Part shown: positions 17,283 to 25,954 of the stretch, piece by piece
Numbering within the stretch: position 1 is the first letter of the stretch
Layout: each line of letters begins with the position of its first letter
NCBI RefSeq assembly: GCF_011044975.1
Contig: NZ_JAAKZV010000007.1
Location: forward strand, 1 to 64,000
DNA length: 64,000 nt
Direction: 5' to 3'
Source: Streptomyces coryli
GTDB taxonomy: Bacteria > Actinomycetota > Actinomycetes > Streptomycetales > Streptomycetaceae
The notes under the pieces: generated by a model
What the model was told of the DNA's origin: nothing
Seen by the model: only the letters and a program-made list of their open reading frames with translations
The model's database searches: none
Program-made: the position numbers and the translations under genes

Positions 17283-17348
17283 GAGAGGTCTCCTCGACGT
17301 TGCGGGCCGTGGCAGGCGAGGCCCGGTTGCGTGCGAGAAGTTAACACG

Positions 17349-17376
17349 CTTGCAGCCTTGCAGAAAGGTCTTGCAA
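17349..17376. promoter_or_regulatory. CTTGCA direct repeats at malE promoter (MalR sites)
   Basis: CTTGCAG occurs at 17349-17355 and 17357-17363, and CTTGCAA at 17370-17376, between malE and the amylase gene. CTTGCA-type heptamers are the reported recognition element of Reg1/MalR in streptomycetes (from memory). Their position about 70-95 bases upstream of the malE start fits repression of the mal operon. Confidence 0.75.
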
Positions 17377-17461
17377 CAACCTTTCTTGGTTTGGGTAGCG
17401 GGTGTTGACCCTTGTGCGATGCGCTTCTACGGTCCTCCTTGCGATCGCACGCCGATGCTTG

Positions 17462-17475
17462 TGCAAGATCTTGCA
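17462..17475. promoter_or_regulatory. Palindrome TGCAAGATCTTGCA upstream of alpha-amylase
   Basis: A perfect 14-bp palindrome, 50 bases before the amylase start. Its half-site CTTGCA is the same as in the repeats on the malE side, but arranged head to head. It probably is the amylase-side MalR operator, overlapping or just downstream of the promoter. Confidence 0.8.
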
Positions 17476-17525
17476 TACAGCAGCCGAAGGGTTCACCAGC
17501 CCCCACCCGTAAAGGAGTGACCCCC

Positions 17526-18929
17526 GTGCGCCAGCTCACCAGACGGATCACGCTGCCCCTCGCGGCCACCTCACTGGCCGCCGCGGCCGGCCTGTCCTCG
17601 CCGTCCGCCACGGCGGCGGAGGACCCGGCCAAGGACGTCATCGCCAACCTGTGGTCGTGGAACTGGAAGTCGGTCGGCAGCGAGTGCACCGACGTCCTCG
17701 GCCCGGCCGGCTACGGCGCCGTATGGGTGGCCCCGCCGGCCGAGTCCCTCGCCCACCCCGACGGCCACTGGTGGGACATCTACCAGCCGTACAGCTACCA
17801 GCTCAGCGGCCGCTTCGGCAGCGAGGCCGACTTCGCCGCCATGGCCGACGCCTGCAACGCCGCCGGCGTGAAGGTCTACACGGACGCGGTCGTCAACCAC
17901 ACCGGCGCCCAGACCGGCACCGGCTACGCGGGCACCAAGGTCACCGACAAATACCGGCCCGCTATGTACGAGAAGGCCGACTACAACGTCGACGCCTGCG
18001 ACCGCACCATCACCAACTGGGACGACAAGTGGGAGGTCCAGCACTGCGAGCTACTCGAGCTGCCCGACCTGAAGACGTCCAGCGTGTCCGTACGCGAGAA
18101 GCTCACCGGCTATCTCAACTCCCAGATCAAGCTGGGGGTGTCGGGCTTCCGGGTGGACGCCGCCAAGCACATCCCGGCCGATGAGCTCCAGTCGGTCGTC
18201 GACGGCCTGCAGACCACCGCCGACGGGTCGAAGCCGTACGTCTTCCACGAGGTCTACCCGGGCAAGACGCCCACCCCCGACGAGTACTACGGCAGCGGCG
18301 ACGTCCTCGACTTCGCGTACGCCGACCAGCTCAAGGCCGCCTTCCAGGGCGACATCGCGAGTCTTAAGGACTTCGGCGGCGACAACCTGCTGCCCGGCGA
18401 GAACGCCGTCTCCTTCGTCACCAACCACGACACCGAGCGCAACGGCCGCCACCTGACGTACAAGGACGGCGACACGGCCGTGCTCGCCAACGTCTTCCAG
18501 CTCGGCTGGAAGCGCGCCACCCCGGCCGTCTACGCCGGCTTCACCTTCACCGACCCCGAGGGCTCACCGCCCGCCGACGGCAACGGGTTCGTCACCGACA
18601 CCAAGTGCGGCGACGGCTGGTACTGCCTCGACCGCGACCCGCGCGTCACCGGCATGGTCGGCTGGCGGGCCGCGGTCGGGGACGCCGACGTGACGGACTT
18701 CCAGTCGCCGCAGGCGAACGTGATCGGCTTCGGCCGCGGCGCGAAGGGCTTCGTGGCGATCAACAACTCGGGCTCGGCGGCGACGGCGGAGTTCAGCACG
18801 GCCGTGCCCGACGGGACGTACGCCAACGCGCTGGACGACGGCGAGACCAAGGTGACCGTCTCCGGCGGCAAGGCGAAGCTCGACCTCCCCGCGAAGGGCG
18901 CGGTCGCCTTTCACCCGGAGGCGGGCTGA
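17526..18929 (+). CDS. Secreted alpha-amylase, GH13
   Basis: A 467-residue exported endo-amylase that breaks starch to maltodextrins for MalEFG import. Residues 1 to about 30 form a signal peptide with an RR pair and an ATAAED cleavage region. Catalytic blocks: GVKVYTDAVVNHT, GFRVDAAKHI (nucleophile), YVFHEVYPG (acid/base) and FVTNHDTERN. The start GTG at 17526 follows AAAGGAGTG. No starch-binding domain is evident; the C-terminal sheet domain ends at the stop. The last 19 bases overlap the convergent nucleoside hydrolase gene. Controlled by the MalR-type palindrome upstream. Confidence 0.93.
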   Translation: MRQLTRRITLPLAATSLAAAAGLSSPSATAAEDPAKDVIANLWSWNWKSVGSECTDVLGPAGYGAVWVAPPAESLAHPDGHWWDIYQPYSYQLSGRFGSEADFAAMADACNAAGVKVYTDAVVNHTGAQTGTGYAGTKVTDKYRPAMYEKADYNVDACDRTITNWDDKWEVQHCELLELPDLKTSSVSVREKLTGYLNSQIKLGVSGFRVDAAKHIPADELQSVVDGLQTTADGSKPYVFHEVYPGKTPTPDEYYGSGDVLDFAYADQLKAAFQGDIASLKDFGGDNLLPGENAVSFVTNHDTERNGRHLTYKDGDTAVLANVFQLGWKRATPAVYAGFTFTDPEGSPPADGNGFVTDTKCGDGWYCLDRDPRVTGMVGWRAAVGDADVTDFQSPQANVIGFGRGAKGFVAINNSGSAATAEFSTAVPDGTYANALDDGETKVTVSGGKAKLDLPAKGAVAFHPEAG

Positions 18930-19885
18930 CCGAACGCTGCTCGCAGGAACTCGCGGTAGACCTGTCCCGAAGCCCGCAGCGCGACCGTGGCGTTGGGCGG
19001 CTGCGGGCACCACGGCCGGGTGTCGACGATCAGCTCGCCGAGGGTCCGGCCGCCGCTCGTCTCGACGCTCGCGTGCGCCCGCACGGTCTCGGTGAAGAGC
19101 TCTGGCCGTACGAGATAGGCCACCGTCATCGGGTCGTGCACGGGTGACGCGACCTCGCCGCCGCCTTCCTCCCCGGAGGCGGCGGCCTGGTCGTGCTCCA
19201 GGCGGTGGCGGATGAGCTGTGCGGCGCCCCGGGCGGCCGGCGTACCGATCCCGTCCAGCACGTCGCAATCAGCGCCCGACAGCGGCGCGCTGTGGGTGGC
19301 GTCGAGCGTGACGATCACGACGTCCCTGATGCCGGCGCTGAGGACCGCCTCGGCGGCCTCCGGGTCCACCCAGAAGTTGAACTCGGCCGATGCCGTGACG
19401 TTCCCATTGCCGTGCGCCCCGCCCATGATCACCAGTCGCGGGATACGCGCGGCCAGCCGCGGCTCGGTGGCCAGGGCGAGGGCGACGTTGGTGAGCGGCC
19501 CGGTGGCCACGAGCGCCACATCGGCGTTGGCATCATCCATGTACGCGTCGATGAGGAAGGAGACGGCACCCTGGTCCTCGGCCCGCGACACCGCCACCGG
19601 GAAGTCGAGGTACTCCGGGTGAAGCTGGCTGGCCCGATTGAGCACGGCGCGCGGGACCGGGAAGTCGGGCCGTACGAACGGCCGCGTGGCGCCCGCGTAC
19701 ACCGGCACCCGGGCGCCCGCGTGGTCCAGGACCCGCAGCGTGTTCTCGGTCGTGTGCGCCACGTCCACATTGCCGTTGACCGTGGTGATGGCGATCGGGT
19801 GCAGCTCCGGGTGCGCCGTGGCCGCGAAGATCGCGACCGCGTCGTCGGAACCCGTATCGCAGTCGTGGATGAACCTGACGGCCAC
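18911..19885 (-). CDS. Inosine-uridine-preferring nucleoside hydrolase
   Basis: A 324-residue protein of the IunH/CU-NH family, which cleaves N-glycosidic bonds of ribonucleosides for salvage. The N-terminal metal-binding DCDTGSDDA motif is clear (residues 8-16, a conservative variant of DTDPGIDDA), followed by TVNGNVDVAHTTEN and ATGPLTNVALAL. No signal peptide. It converges on the amylase gene with a 19-base overlap. Substrate preference among purine and pyrimidine nucleosides cannot be told. Confidence 0.88.
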   Translation of the reverse strand: MAVRFIHDCDTGSDDAVAIFAATAHPELHPIAITTVNGNVDVAHTTENTLRVLDHAGARVPVYAGATRPFVRPDFPVPRAVLNRASQLHPEYLDFPVAVSRAEDQGAVSFLIDAYMDDANADVALVATGPLTNVALALATEPRLAARIPRLVIMGGAHGNGNVTASAEFNFWVDPEAAEAVLSAGIRDVVIVTLDATHSAPLSGADCDVLDGIGTPAARGAAQLIRHRLEHDQAAASGEEGGGEVASPVHDPMTVAYLVRPELFTETVRAHASVETSGGRTLGELIVDTRPWCPQPPNATVALRASGQVYREFLRAAFGQPASG

Positions 19886-19933
19886 GGTGCCTCCTCATCT
19901 CCGGCCGGATGCGCTGTCCGCCATCCAACCCGA

Positions 19934-20872
19934 TCACCGCGGCGCCAGCACCACCCACACCGGACCGGGCGCGAACCGCAGCCGGCCGCCGTCCTTCGCC
20001 GTGTACGTCGTCCCGCCCCCGGCCGACGGCCGCGACCAGCGCGCGTCGTACGCCCGCCCGTCGCGCAGCACCACGGCGGAGCCGGATCCGGTGGTCTCGG
20101 TGTACGGCGTGACGTTGCCGCCGCGGTCGCTGAAGCGGGACGGGCGCACCTTCACCTTCTGGATCACGACGGTCGCCGCGGAGACCCGGCCGCCGTCGGT
20201 GGTACGGGCCGGGGCGCCGTCCATCGCGACCAGCCAGCGGCGGTCGTCGGCGGACCAGGAGAACTGATAGGCCGCCGCCGGGAAGCGGACCCGCTCCTCG
20301 GTCACGGCCCGCCCGCCCTTCGGCGTCGGGCCGAAGCGGAAGCCGATGTCCTGCGCGCGGCTCGCCCCGTCGGCGGCGTCGAGGGCGCGCTCGGGGCGGA
20401 CGAAGAGATTGTGCGGTGCCGGGCGGTCCTTGCCGCGGTAGTACGCCTTCGAGGAGGCCGTCACCTCTTGCAGCGGCGCCGAGTGGATCAGCGGCAGCAG
20501 CTTGCCCTGCGCGCCGGAGTAGGCCAGCGCCGGGCGGTCGAACTGCCGCAGCAGCTCCAGGTCCGACTCGCGGGCGCTGCGCACCGGGCCGACCACGTCG
20601 GGTATCCGGGACGCGTACACGGCGAGCAGCCGGGTCAGCCCCGCCTCGACCTGCTCGACGTAGACGATGTCGGCCGAGCCGAGGCCGGTGTGCGGGCGGG
20701 CGGCCCGTACGTTGTCCACCTTCACGGCCAGCACCGGGCCGTTGCCGTTGGGTTTGCCGGTGAGCCAGGACTTCCCGGACGACTTCTCGTCGTCCAGTGG
20801 CTTGCAGCCGATCAGGACGGCGAGCAGCACTCCGGCCACGGCGAGCGCGTGTAAGCGACGTATCCCCGACAT
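19934..20872 (-). CDS. DUF3048 (YerB-like) lipoprotein
   Basis: A 312-residue exported protein with lipobox VLIGC (mature Cys at about residue 23). DUF3048 blocks: VLAVKVDNVRAARPHTGLG, ADIVYVEQVEAGLTRLLAVY, GPVRSARESDLELL and RPAPHNLFV. The family is common in Gram-positives and probably acts at the cell wall, but its role is unknown. Leu7, at the beginning of the signal peptide, is encoded by TTA (20852-20854), the rare codon read by the bldA tRNA in Streptomyces. Confidence 0.88.
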   Translation of the reverse strand: MSGIRRLHALAVAGVLLAVLIGCKPLDDEKSSGKSWLTGKPNGNGPVLAVKVDNVRAARPHTGLGSADIVYVEQVEAGLTRLLAVYASRIPDVVGPVRSARESDLELLRQFDRPALAYSGAQGKLLPLIHSAPLQEVTASSKAYYRGKDRPAPHNLFVRPERALDAADGASRAQDIGFRFGPTPKGGRAVTEERVRFPAAAYQFSWSADDRRWLVAMDGAPARTTDGGRVSAATVVIQKVKVRPSRFSDRGGNVTPYTETTGSGSAVVLRDGRAYDARWSRPSAGGGTTYTAKDGGRLRFAPGPVWVVLAPR

Positions 20873-20920
20873 GGCCTCACCCTTCCCGCGCTGCCGCGCG
20901 GCAACCGGATCAGCCGCCCG

Positions 20921-22006
20921 CTACCCCCACCAGAACGCGACCGCGATCATCGCGTACAGCGTCACCAGCGTCGCGCCCTCGAGCCAGTCTGAGGCGCCGT
21001 CGAGCACGACAAGTACCGTGATGAACACGGCGATCAGCAGCACGGCCAGCAGCAGCGGCGGCAGCACCAGCGTGAACGACGCGCCGACCAGCGGAGAGAG
21101 CAGCACCAGTGCAGGCGCGACCATCATCGCGACCTGCACGGGGCTCTGCAGGATCACGGACATGGCGACGTCCGGCTTGTTGCGGTACGCCAGTTGCACG
21201 CCGACGACGTTCTCCACGGCGTTGCCCGCGATGGCCACGATCACCAGACCGGCGAAGGCCTGCGAGATGCCGAGCGAGTCCATCGCGGGGGTGAGCGCGT
21301 CGACGAACCAGTCCGACACGAAGGCGGCGGCCACACCCGCGAAAGCCAGCATCCCGATGGCGACCTTGAGCGGCCAGCGCGGCCCTTCATGGTCCGCGGG
21401 AGCCTCGTTCACCCGTCCGGCCTCGCCCTCCGGGCGCTTCAGCGAGGCGGGGAGGGACGCGGCGAAGAGCAGGAGAAGAAGGATGGAGACCACGATCGAC
21501 AGGGTGCGCTCGTGGCCGGCCGCCGGCGTGTGCAGCTGTGCGGTGAGCGCCGGTACGGTCAGCGCGGCGACCGACAGCACCAGCATCTGGCAGATCCGGC
21601 GCACCGACGCCTGCTCGAACTTCTGCGTGCCGTTCTTGAGCCCGCCGGCGATGAAGGCGAGGCCGAGGACGAGGAGCACGTTGGCGAGGATCGAGCCGAC
21701 GATGGTGGCGGTGGCCACCTCGTACAGCTTGCTCTTGAGGGCGAAGAGCACCACGAACAACTCCGGCAGATTCCCCAGCGCACTCTGCAGCACCCCGGTG
21801 GCCCCCGCCCCGAGCCGGTCCCCGAGCGCCTCGACACTGCGCCCCACCAGCGCGGCCAGCAGGGCGAGGGCGATCGCGCTGACGGCGAACGGGGCGACGG
21901 TGCCCCCGATACTGGCGAAGTGCGCGACCGCCGCGGCGGCCATCGCGGCGACGGCGACGGCCAGCAGCCGCGTGTCGGAGCGGGTGAGGTGCATGGTCGC
22001 GATCAT
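20921..22006 (-). CDS. Ca2+/H+ antiporter (CaCA family)
   Basis: A 361-residue membrane protein with about eleven helices and the two alpha repeats of cation/Ca2+ exchangers: ALGNLPELFVVLFALK and TIVGSILANVLLVLG in the first half, VIVAIAGNAVENVVGVQLAY and SVILQSPVQVAMMVAP in the second. It most likely expels calcium in exchange for protons. Two in-frame ATGs (22006 and 21994) are possible. A long palindrome sits right before the start. Confidence 0.88.
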   Translation of the reverse strand: MIATMHLTRSDTRLLAVAVAAMAAAAVAHFASIGGTVAPFAVSAIALALLAALVGRSVEALGDRLGAGATGVLQSALGNLPELFVVLFALKSKLYEVATATIVGSILANVLLVLGLAFIAGGLKNGTQKFEQASVRRICQMLVLSVAALTVPALTAQLHTPAAGHERTLSIVVSILLLLLFAASLPASLKRPEGEAGRVNEAPADHEGPRWPLKVAIGMLAFAGVAAAFVSDWFVDALTPAMDSLGISQAFAGLVIVAIAGNAVENVVGVQLAYRNKPDVAMSVILQSPVQVAMMVAPALVLLSPLVGASFTLVLPPLLLAVLLIAVFITVLVVLDGASDWLEGATLVTLYAMIAVAFWWG

Positions 22007-22011
22007 GCGAT

Positions 22012-22038
22012 GCGCTGCCTGTCGATCGACGGCAGCGC
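22012..22038. promoter_or_regulatory. 27-base near-perfect palindrome before antiporter start
   Basis: GCGCTGCC-T-GTCGA pairs with TCGAC-GGCAGCGC, one unpaired T apart. It begins six bases upstream of the antiporter start codon, in the place of the ribosome binding site. It could be a regulator site or an RNA hairpin that limits translation, or a terminator for the genes upstream on the same strand. Confidence 0.55.
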
Positions 22039-22084
22039 GAATCCTCGGCGCGCCGGGTCGCTCATCCGACAGGTGTGCGCGGCC

Positions 22085-22714
22085 TCACTTGTCGGGGACG
22101 ACCGTCAGCCCCGCGATGAGCTCCTCGATGTCCGGACGCATCCGCATCGCCTCGTCGCGGCCGGCGGGGTTGCACCACAGGTCGACGGCCACTCCGGCGT
22201 CCGCGACATACCAGACGTACTCGAGCGTGGTCGACGGCTCATCGTCGTCGTAACGCGTCAGCCGCAGGGCCCGCAGGCCGGGTGCGCCACCCGGCCCGGT
22301 GAACGCCTCGAGCAGGGGCGGCTCGACGTCGTCACCATCGTTGAGCCCCATGCTGTCGCGCAGCTCCTCGACCCCGCCGTCCTCGGCCGTCTCGAGCATG
22401 TAGTGGACGGGCACCGGGCTGACGAACGGGTCCGGCTGGTAGAGGAAGGAACCGGCGCTCGCGGGGTAGTTCTTCTTCAGTGCGCCTATGCGGCGCGCCG
22501 TCTCGGCGAATATCCGGCGGTAGCCCCGGAGACGCCGGTCGCGCCGAGGCATCCCGTACACGTCCTCCCAGCGGCCCATCGCCACGTACGTGCCCCAGGC
22601 GGCGTATGACCGACAGCCCTTCGGTAGCTTGTCCGGGACAGCGATCCAGGGGCGGGGCAGCCGTCCGGGGGCGAAACTCACGAGATACACGAGCAGCGAC
22701 GCTACCGTCCCCAC
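22085..22714 (-). CDS. Hypothetical protein
   Basis: A 209-residue protein without a recognised domain. The C-terminal half has alternating strands with a TLEYVWYVADAGVAVDLWCN stretch and could be a small alpha/beta fold. Its start overlaps the upstream methyltransferase by 13 bases, so they are probably cotranscribed. The start is uncertain, since the first residues are hydrophobic and may be untranslated. Confidence 0.65.
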   Translation of the reverse strand: MGTVASLLVYLVSFAPGRLPRPWIAVPDKLPKGCRSYAAWGTYVAMGRWEDVYGMPRRDRRLRGYRRIFAETARRIGALKKNYPASAGSFLYQPDPFVSPVPVHYMLETAEDGGVEELRDSMGLNDGDDVEPPLLEAFTGPGGAPGLRALRLTRYDDDEPSTTLEYVWYVADAGVAVDLWCNPAGRDEAMRMRPDIEELIAGLTVVPDK

Positions 22715-23535
22715 ACATAGACCTCGGCCCCGGGCTGTCGCACCGAGAAGCGTCCCTCCGGGGACGCCGTCCGCAGGAGCTCCCGCAGTTCGGTTTCGAA
22801 GTCCGGGAGGCGGTCGCCGAACAGGTGCGGGGCGGCGAAGGACATCGAGAAGACCGAGGCCACGATGTCGTCGATGGTGCGTTCCAGTGGTTGGCCGCCG
22901 GGGATGGCGAGGTGTTGCGGGCCCGTGAAGCCTGCCGCCGCGAAGACCGCCTCCTCGCCTCCGGGGGTGCCCTGCGGGAGCGAGCCGCGGCCGGCTCGTC
23001 GGACCGGGCCGAGCCAGGAGCGTACGAGGGCGTCGATCTCCGGCTGCGGGACCGGGGGATGGGGGGGCCCGGCCGGGCCGCCGGGGTCGTCCTTCTGGTC
23101 GGAGACGTGCAGCAGGACGCCGCCGGGGCGCAGCATGTCCCGTACGGTCGCCGCCACCCGCGGCTGGTCCATCCAGTGGAAGGACTGGGCGAAGACCGCC
23201 GCGTCAATGGCCCCGAGGCCGGCGGGCAGTTCCTCGGCGCGGAGTTGCAGCCACGCGGTTTTCCCGGCGACTCCCTCCTTCGCGGCTCGCTGCTCGGCTT
23301 CGGTGATCATGCCGTGGTCCGGGTCCACGCCGACGACCTCGTCGAAGAGGTGCGCCAGCGTGAGCGCGACGATGCCAGGACCGCAACCGACGTCGAGCAG
23401 CCGCCCGCGCCGGTCGGGGCGCAGCGCCCCGGCGATCGCATCCGCCAGCCCGGGTGCGTACGGGAGGCGGCCACGCTCGTAATAGGCGGCCGTGCCCGCG
23501 AAGAGGGTCTCGTCCCACTCCCAGCCTTCGATCAC
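22702..23535 (-). CDS. SAM-dependent methyltransferase
   Basis: A 277-residue class I methyltransferase. Motif I is RLLDVGCGPGIVALTLA (about residues 45-61), motif II VVGVDPDHGMITEA, and a later FAQSFHWMD (about residue 116) is typical of the Methyltransf_11 family. The acceptor is unknown. It lies just downstream of a P450 on the same strand (13-base gap) and overlaps the next gene. Confidence 0.85.
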   Translation of the reverse strand: MIEGWEWDETLFAGTAAYYERGRLPYAPGLADAIAGALRPDRRGRLLDVGCGPGIVALTLAHLFDEVVGVDPDHGMITEAEQRAAKEGVAGKTAWLQLRAEELPAGLGAIDAAVFAQSFHWMDQPRVAATVRDMLRPGGVLLHVSDQKDDPGGPAGPPHPPVPQPEIDALVRSWLGPVRRAGRGSLPQGTPGGEEAVFAAAGFTGPQHLAIPGGQPLERTIDDIVASVFSMSFAAPHLFGDRLPDFETELRELLRTASPEGRFSVRQPGAEVYVWGR

Positions 23536-23548
23536 GACGCCTCCGTTC

Positions 23549-24871
23549 TTACGGGCCCACCGCCACCGGCAGCCGCTCGTAGCCGCGCAGCACCCGGGTT
23601 CTGCGGCGCTGCGGCACCCCGGACACCCGTAGCCCGGGAAAGCGCTCGTAGAGCATACGCAGCGCGACCCGCGCCTCCAGCCGCGCCAGGCCCGCGCCCA
23701 GGCAGTAGTGGACGCCGGAGGAAAAGGCGATGTGGTCGGCGGCGTTGGGGCGGGTCACGGCGAAGGTGTGCGGGTCGTCGAAGACCGCCGGGTCGCGGTT
23801 CGCGCCGGCCAGCAGCAGGATCAGCGACTGGCCGCGGCCGAGCCGGACGCCCTCGATGACGGCGTCCTCGTACGCGACGCGCATGGTGAGCTGCACGGGG
23901 GAGTCGTAGCGCAGCACCTCGTCGACGGCGTTACCCCACAGGTCCGGGTCGCCCTTGAGCTTGCTCAGTTGCGCGGGGTGGCGGTCGAGGAGGGCCACCG
24001 CATTGCTGATCAGGCTGACCGTGGTCTCGAAGCCGGCCGCCAGGACCAGCAGGCCCACGGCGCGCAGCTCGACCTCGTCGAGCGCGTCGTCGCCGCCGAG
24101 GACCGCGAGCCGGCTCAGGAGGTCGTCGCCGGGGTCCGCGCGGAGCCGGCGCACATGCGCCGTGAACCAGTCCGCTAGCGCCACCATCGCCCGTTCCGCC
24201 TCGCGGAACTGGCGCCAGGACAGGCCGGGATCGAGCAGCAGCGCCGCCGAGTCGCCCCAGCGCAGCAGGTCCTGCCGGTCCTTGGGGTCGACGCCGAGCA
24301 GGTCGCCGATCACCGCCACCGGCAGCTGCGACGCGTACCGGGCGACCAGGTCGAAGCCGCCCACCGACGCCAGCGCGGCCAGCAGCTCGTCCGCGGTCTC
24401 CGCGATCCGGTCCTCCAGCACCGCTACGTGCCGCGGGGTGAAGGCCTTCGCGACCAGCCTGCGGTAGCGCGTGTGCTGCGGCGGGTCGACGGCGAGCATC
24501 GACGGCGGGTCCACCGGGCCGCGGGCCCGGTCCCGCGTGACCCGGTCGAGCAACCGCCGCAGGTGCGGCGGCAGTTCACCGTGGCCGCCGCCGACGCCGA
24601 AGCTGTCGCTGCGCAGCACCGCGTTCGCGGCGGCGTGGCCCGGCACCGCCCCGAGCGCTCCGGTGAGGACCACGGGACCGCGCCGCCGGAGCCCGTCGGC
24701 TATCGCCATCGCGTCGTCGCGGCCCGGGTCCATCAGCAGCGGGGCGACCGGATCCCCGCGCAGCGACGCCAGCCGCAGCGCGCCGCGGGGCAGCCCCTGC
24801 GAGAGCCCCCAGCGCGCGGCCGAGGCCGCCCGTTCCCGTGCCGCACTCCGCAAACCCTGCTCCGGACTCAT
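23549..24871 (-). CDS. Cytochrome P450
   Basis: A 440-residue class I P450. Diagnostic parts: I-helix oxygen-binding AAGFETTVS, the K-helix EVLRYDSP, and the haem loop FSSGVHYCLGAG with the Cys ligand at about residue 390. The start overlaps the stop of the phosphotriesterase-like gene as ATGA, so translation is coupled. It needs ferredoxin and ferredoxin reductase, which are not next to it. The reaction is not predictable from sequence; the coupled partner suggests a joint pathway on a lactone or ester. Confidence 0.92.
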   Translation of the reverse strand: MSPEQGLRSAARERAASAARWGLSQGLPRGALRLASLRGDPVAPLLMDPGRDDAMAIADGLRRRGPVVLTGALGAVPGHAAANAVLRSDSFGVGGGHGELPPHLRRLLDRVTRDRARGPVDPPSMLAVDPPQHTRYRRLVAKAFTPRHVAVLEDRIAETADELLAALASVGGFDLVARYASQLPVAVIGDLLGVDPKDRQDLLRWGDSAALLLDPGLSWRQFREAERAMVALADWFTAHVRRLRADPGDDLLSRLAVLGGDDALDEVELRAVGLLVLAAGFETTVSLISNAVALLDRHPAQLSKLKGDPDLWGNAVDEVLRYDSPVQLTMRVAYEDAVIEGVRLGRGQSLILLLAGANRDPAVFDDPHTFAVTRPNAADHIAFSSGVHYCLGAGLARLEARVALRMLYERFPGLRVSGVPQRRRTRVLRGYERLPVAVGP

Positions 24872-25869
24872 CGGCTCCCCTTCCGTCGTCCGTCCGACGA
24901 TGCCAGCACCCGCCGCGGCACGTCCTCCAGCATGGTGGTGATCTGCTTCTCCGTGACGCCGCGTTCGCGGACGTACGGCAGCACCTCCTCGCCGAGGTGC
25001 AGGTAGTGCCACTGGGTGAGCAGCCGCAGGACGTCCGGGTCGATCCAGTCGTTGTAGCAGGCCGCGTCCTGCGAGAGCACCATGCTGTCGGCGTAGCCGC
25101 GGCGGCACATCTCGACCAGTGTGGCGGCCCGTTCCTCGAAGGTGAGGTCCACATTGATGCCGAAGCGGTCCATGCCGAGGACGAAGCCGGCATCCGCGAG
25201 CCGCGCGAGGTGGTCGCAGTCGGTCGTATCGCCGCTGTGGCCGAGGACGATGCGGCCCGGGTCGACGCCCTCCTCGTCGCACAGCACCCGCTTGACGTGC
25301 GTGCCGCTGCGGGTGGTGGGGTGCGTATGCACGGTGATCGGGACGCCCGTGCGGTGATGGGCGCGGGCCACCGCGCGCATGATCCGCTCGACGTCGGGCG
25401 TCATGCCCTCGGCGTCTATCGCGCACTTGAGCATCCCGGCGCGGACGCCCGTATCCGCGATGCCGTCGGTGATGTCGGCGGTGAACATGTCCACCATCGG
25501 GTCCGGCACGTCCGCGCCGAGCATGTCGTTCAGCGCCGGGCCGCGGTAGCGGAAGTAGAGCGGGGCGCTGTCGTACGTATAGATCCCGGTCGCGACGATG
25601 ATGTTGAGCTCGGGCACGCGCTCGGCGACCCGCTGGATCAGCGGGATGTTGCGGCCCAGGCCGACCACGGTCGGGTCCACGACGGTGCGGACGCCCTGGG
25701 CCGCCAGCTCGCCGAGCTTCTTGGCCGCCTGGGCGACGCGGGTGTCGTCGTCGCCCCAGTCGGTGGGGTGGTTGGCCTGCACATCGGCGGTGGCGATGAA
25801 GATGTGCTCGTGCATGTACGTACGTCCGAGATCGCCGCTGCCGACCTCGCCCAGCACTGTCGGGATCAT
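24868..25869 (-). CDS. Phosphotriesterase-family (PTE) hydrolase
   Basis: A 333-residue amidohydrolase-superfamily enzyme with all metal ligands visible: H20 and H22 (MHEHIF), the bridging carboxylated Lys candidate K148 (GMLKCA), H181/H183 (VHTHP), H211 (LGHSGD) and D268 (SQDAAC). Family members act as lactonases or esterases more often than true phosphotriesterases. First gene of a coupled pair with the P450, divergent from the RibD-like gene. Specificity unknown. Confidence 0.9.
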   Translation of the reverse strand: MIPTVLGEVGSGDLGRTYMHEHIFIATADVQANHPTDWGDDDTRVAQAAKKLGELAAQGVRTVVDPTVVGLGRNIPLIQRVAERVPELNIIVATGIYTYDSAPLYFRYRGPALNDMLGADVPDPMVDMFTADITDGIADTGVRAGMLKCAIDAEGMTPDVERIMRAVARAHHRTGVPITVHTHPTTRSGTHVKRVLCDEEGVDPGRIVLGHSGDTTDCDHLARLADAGFVLGMDRFGINVDLTFEERAATLVEMCRRGYADSMVLSQDAACYNDWIDPDVLRLLTQWHYLHLGEEVLPYVRERGVTEKQITTMLEDVPRRVLASSDGRRKGSR

Positions 25870-25954
25870 GAAACCTCCAGGACCGATGAGTTTCTGTACG
25901 ACCTGGAGTCAGTCATGCATAGTCGGGTTCACCGAACAACAGAGGAGACCGCAC

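Noticed and set aside
22085-25869. Secondary-metabolite cluster (P450, methyltransferase, hydrolase)
   Set aside because: No core synthase, no regulator or exporter next to it, and only three candidate enzymes.
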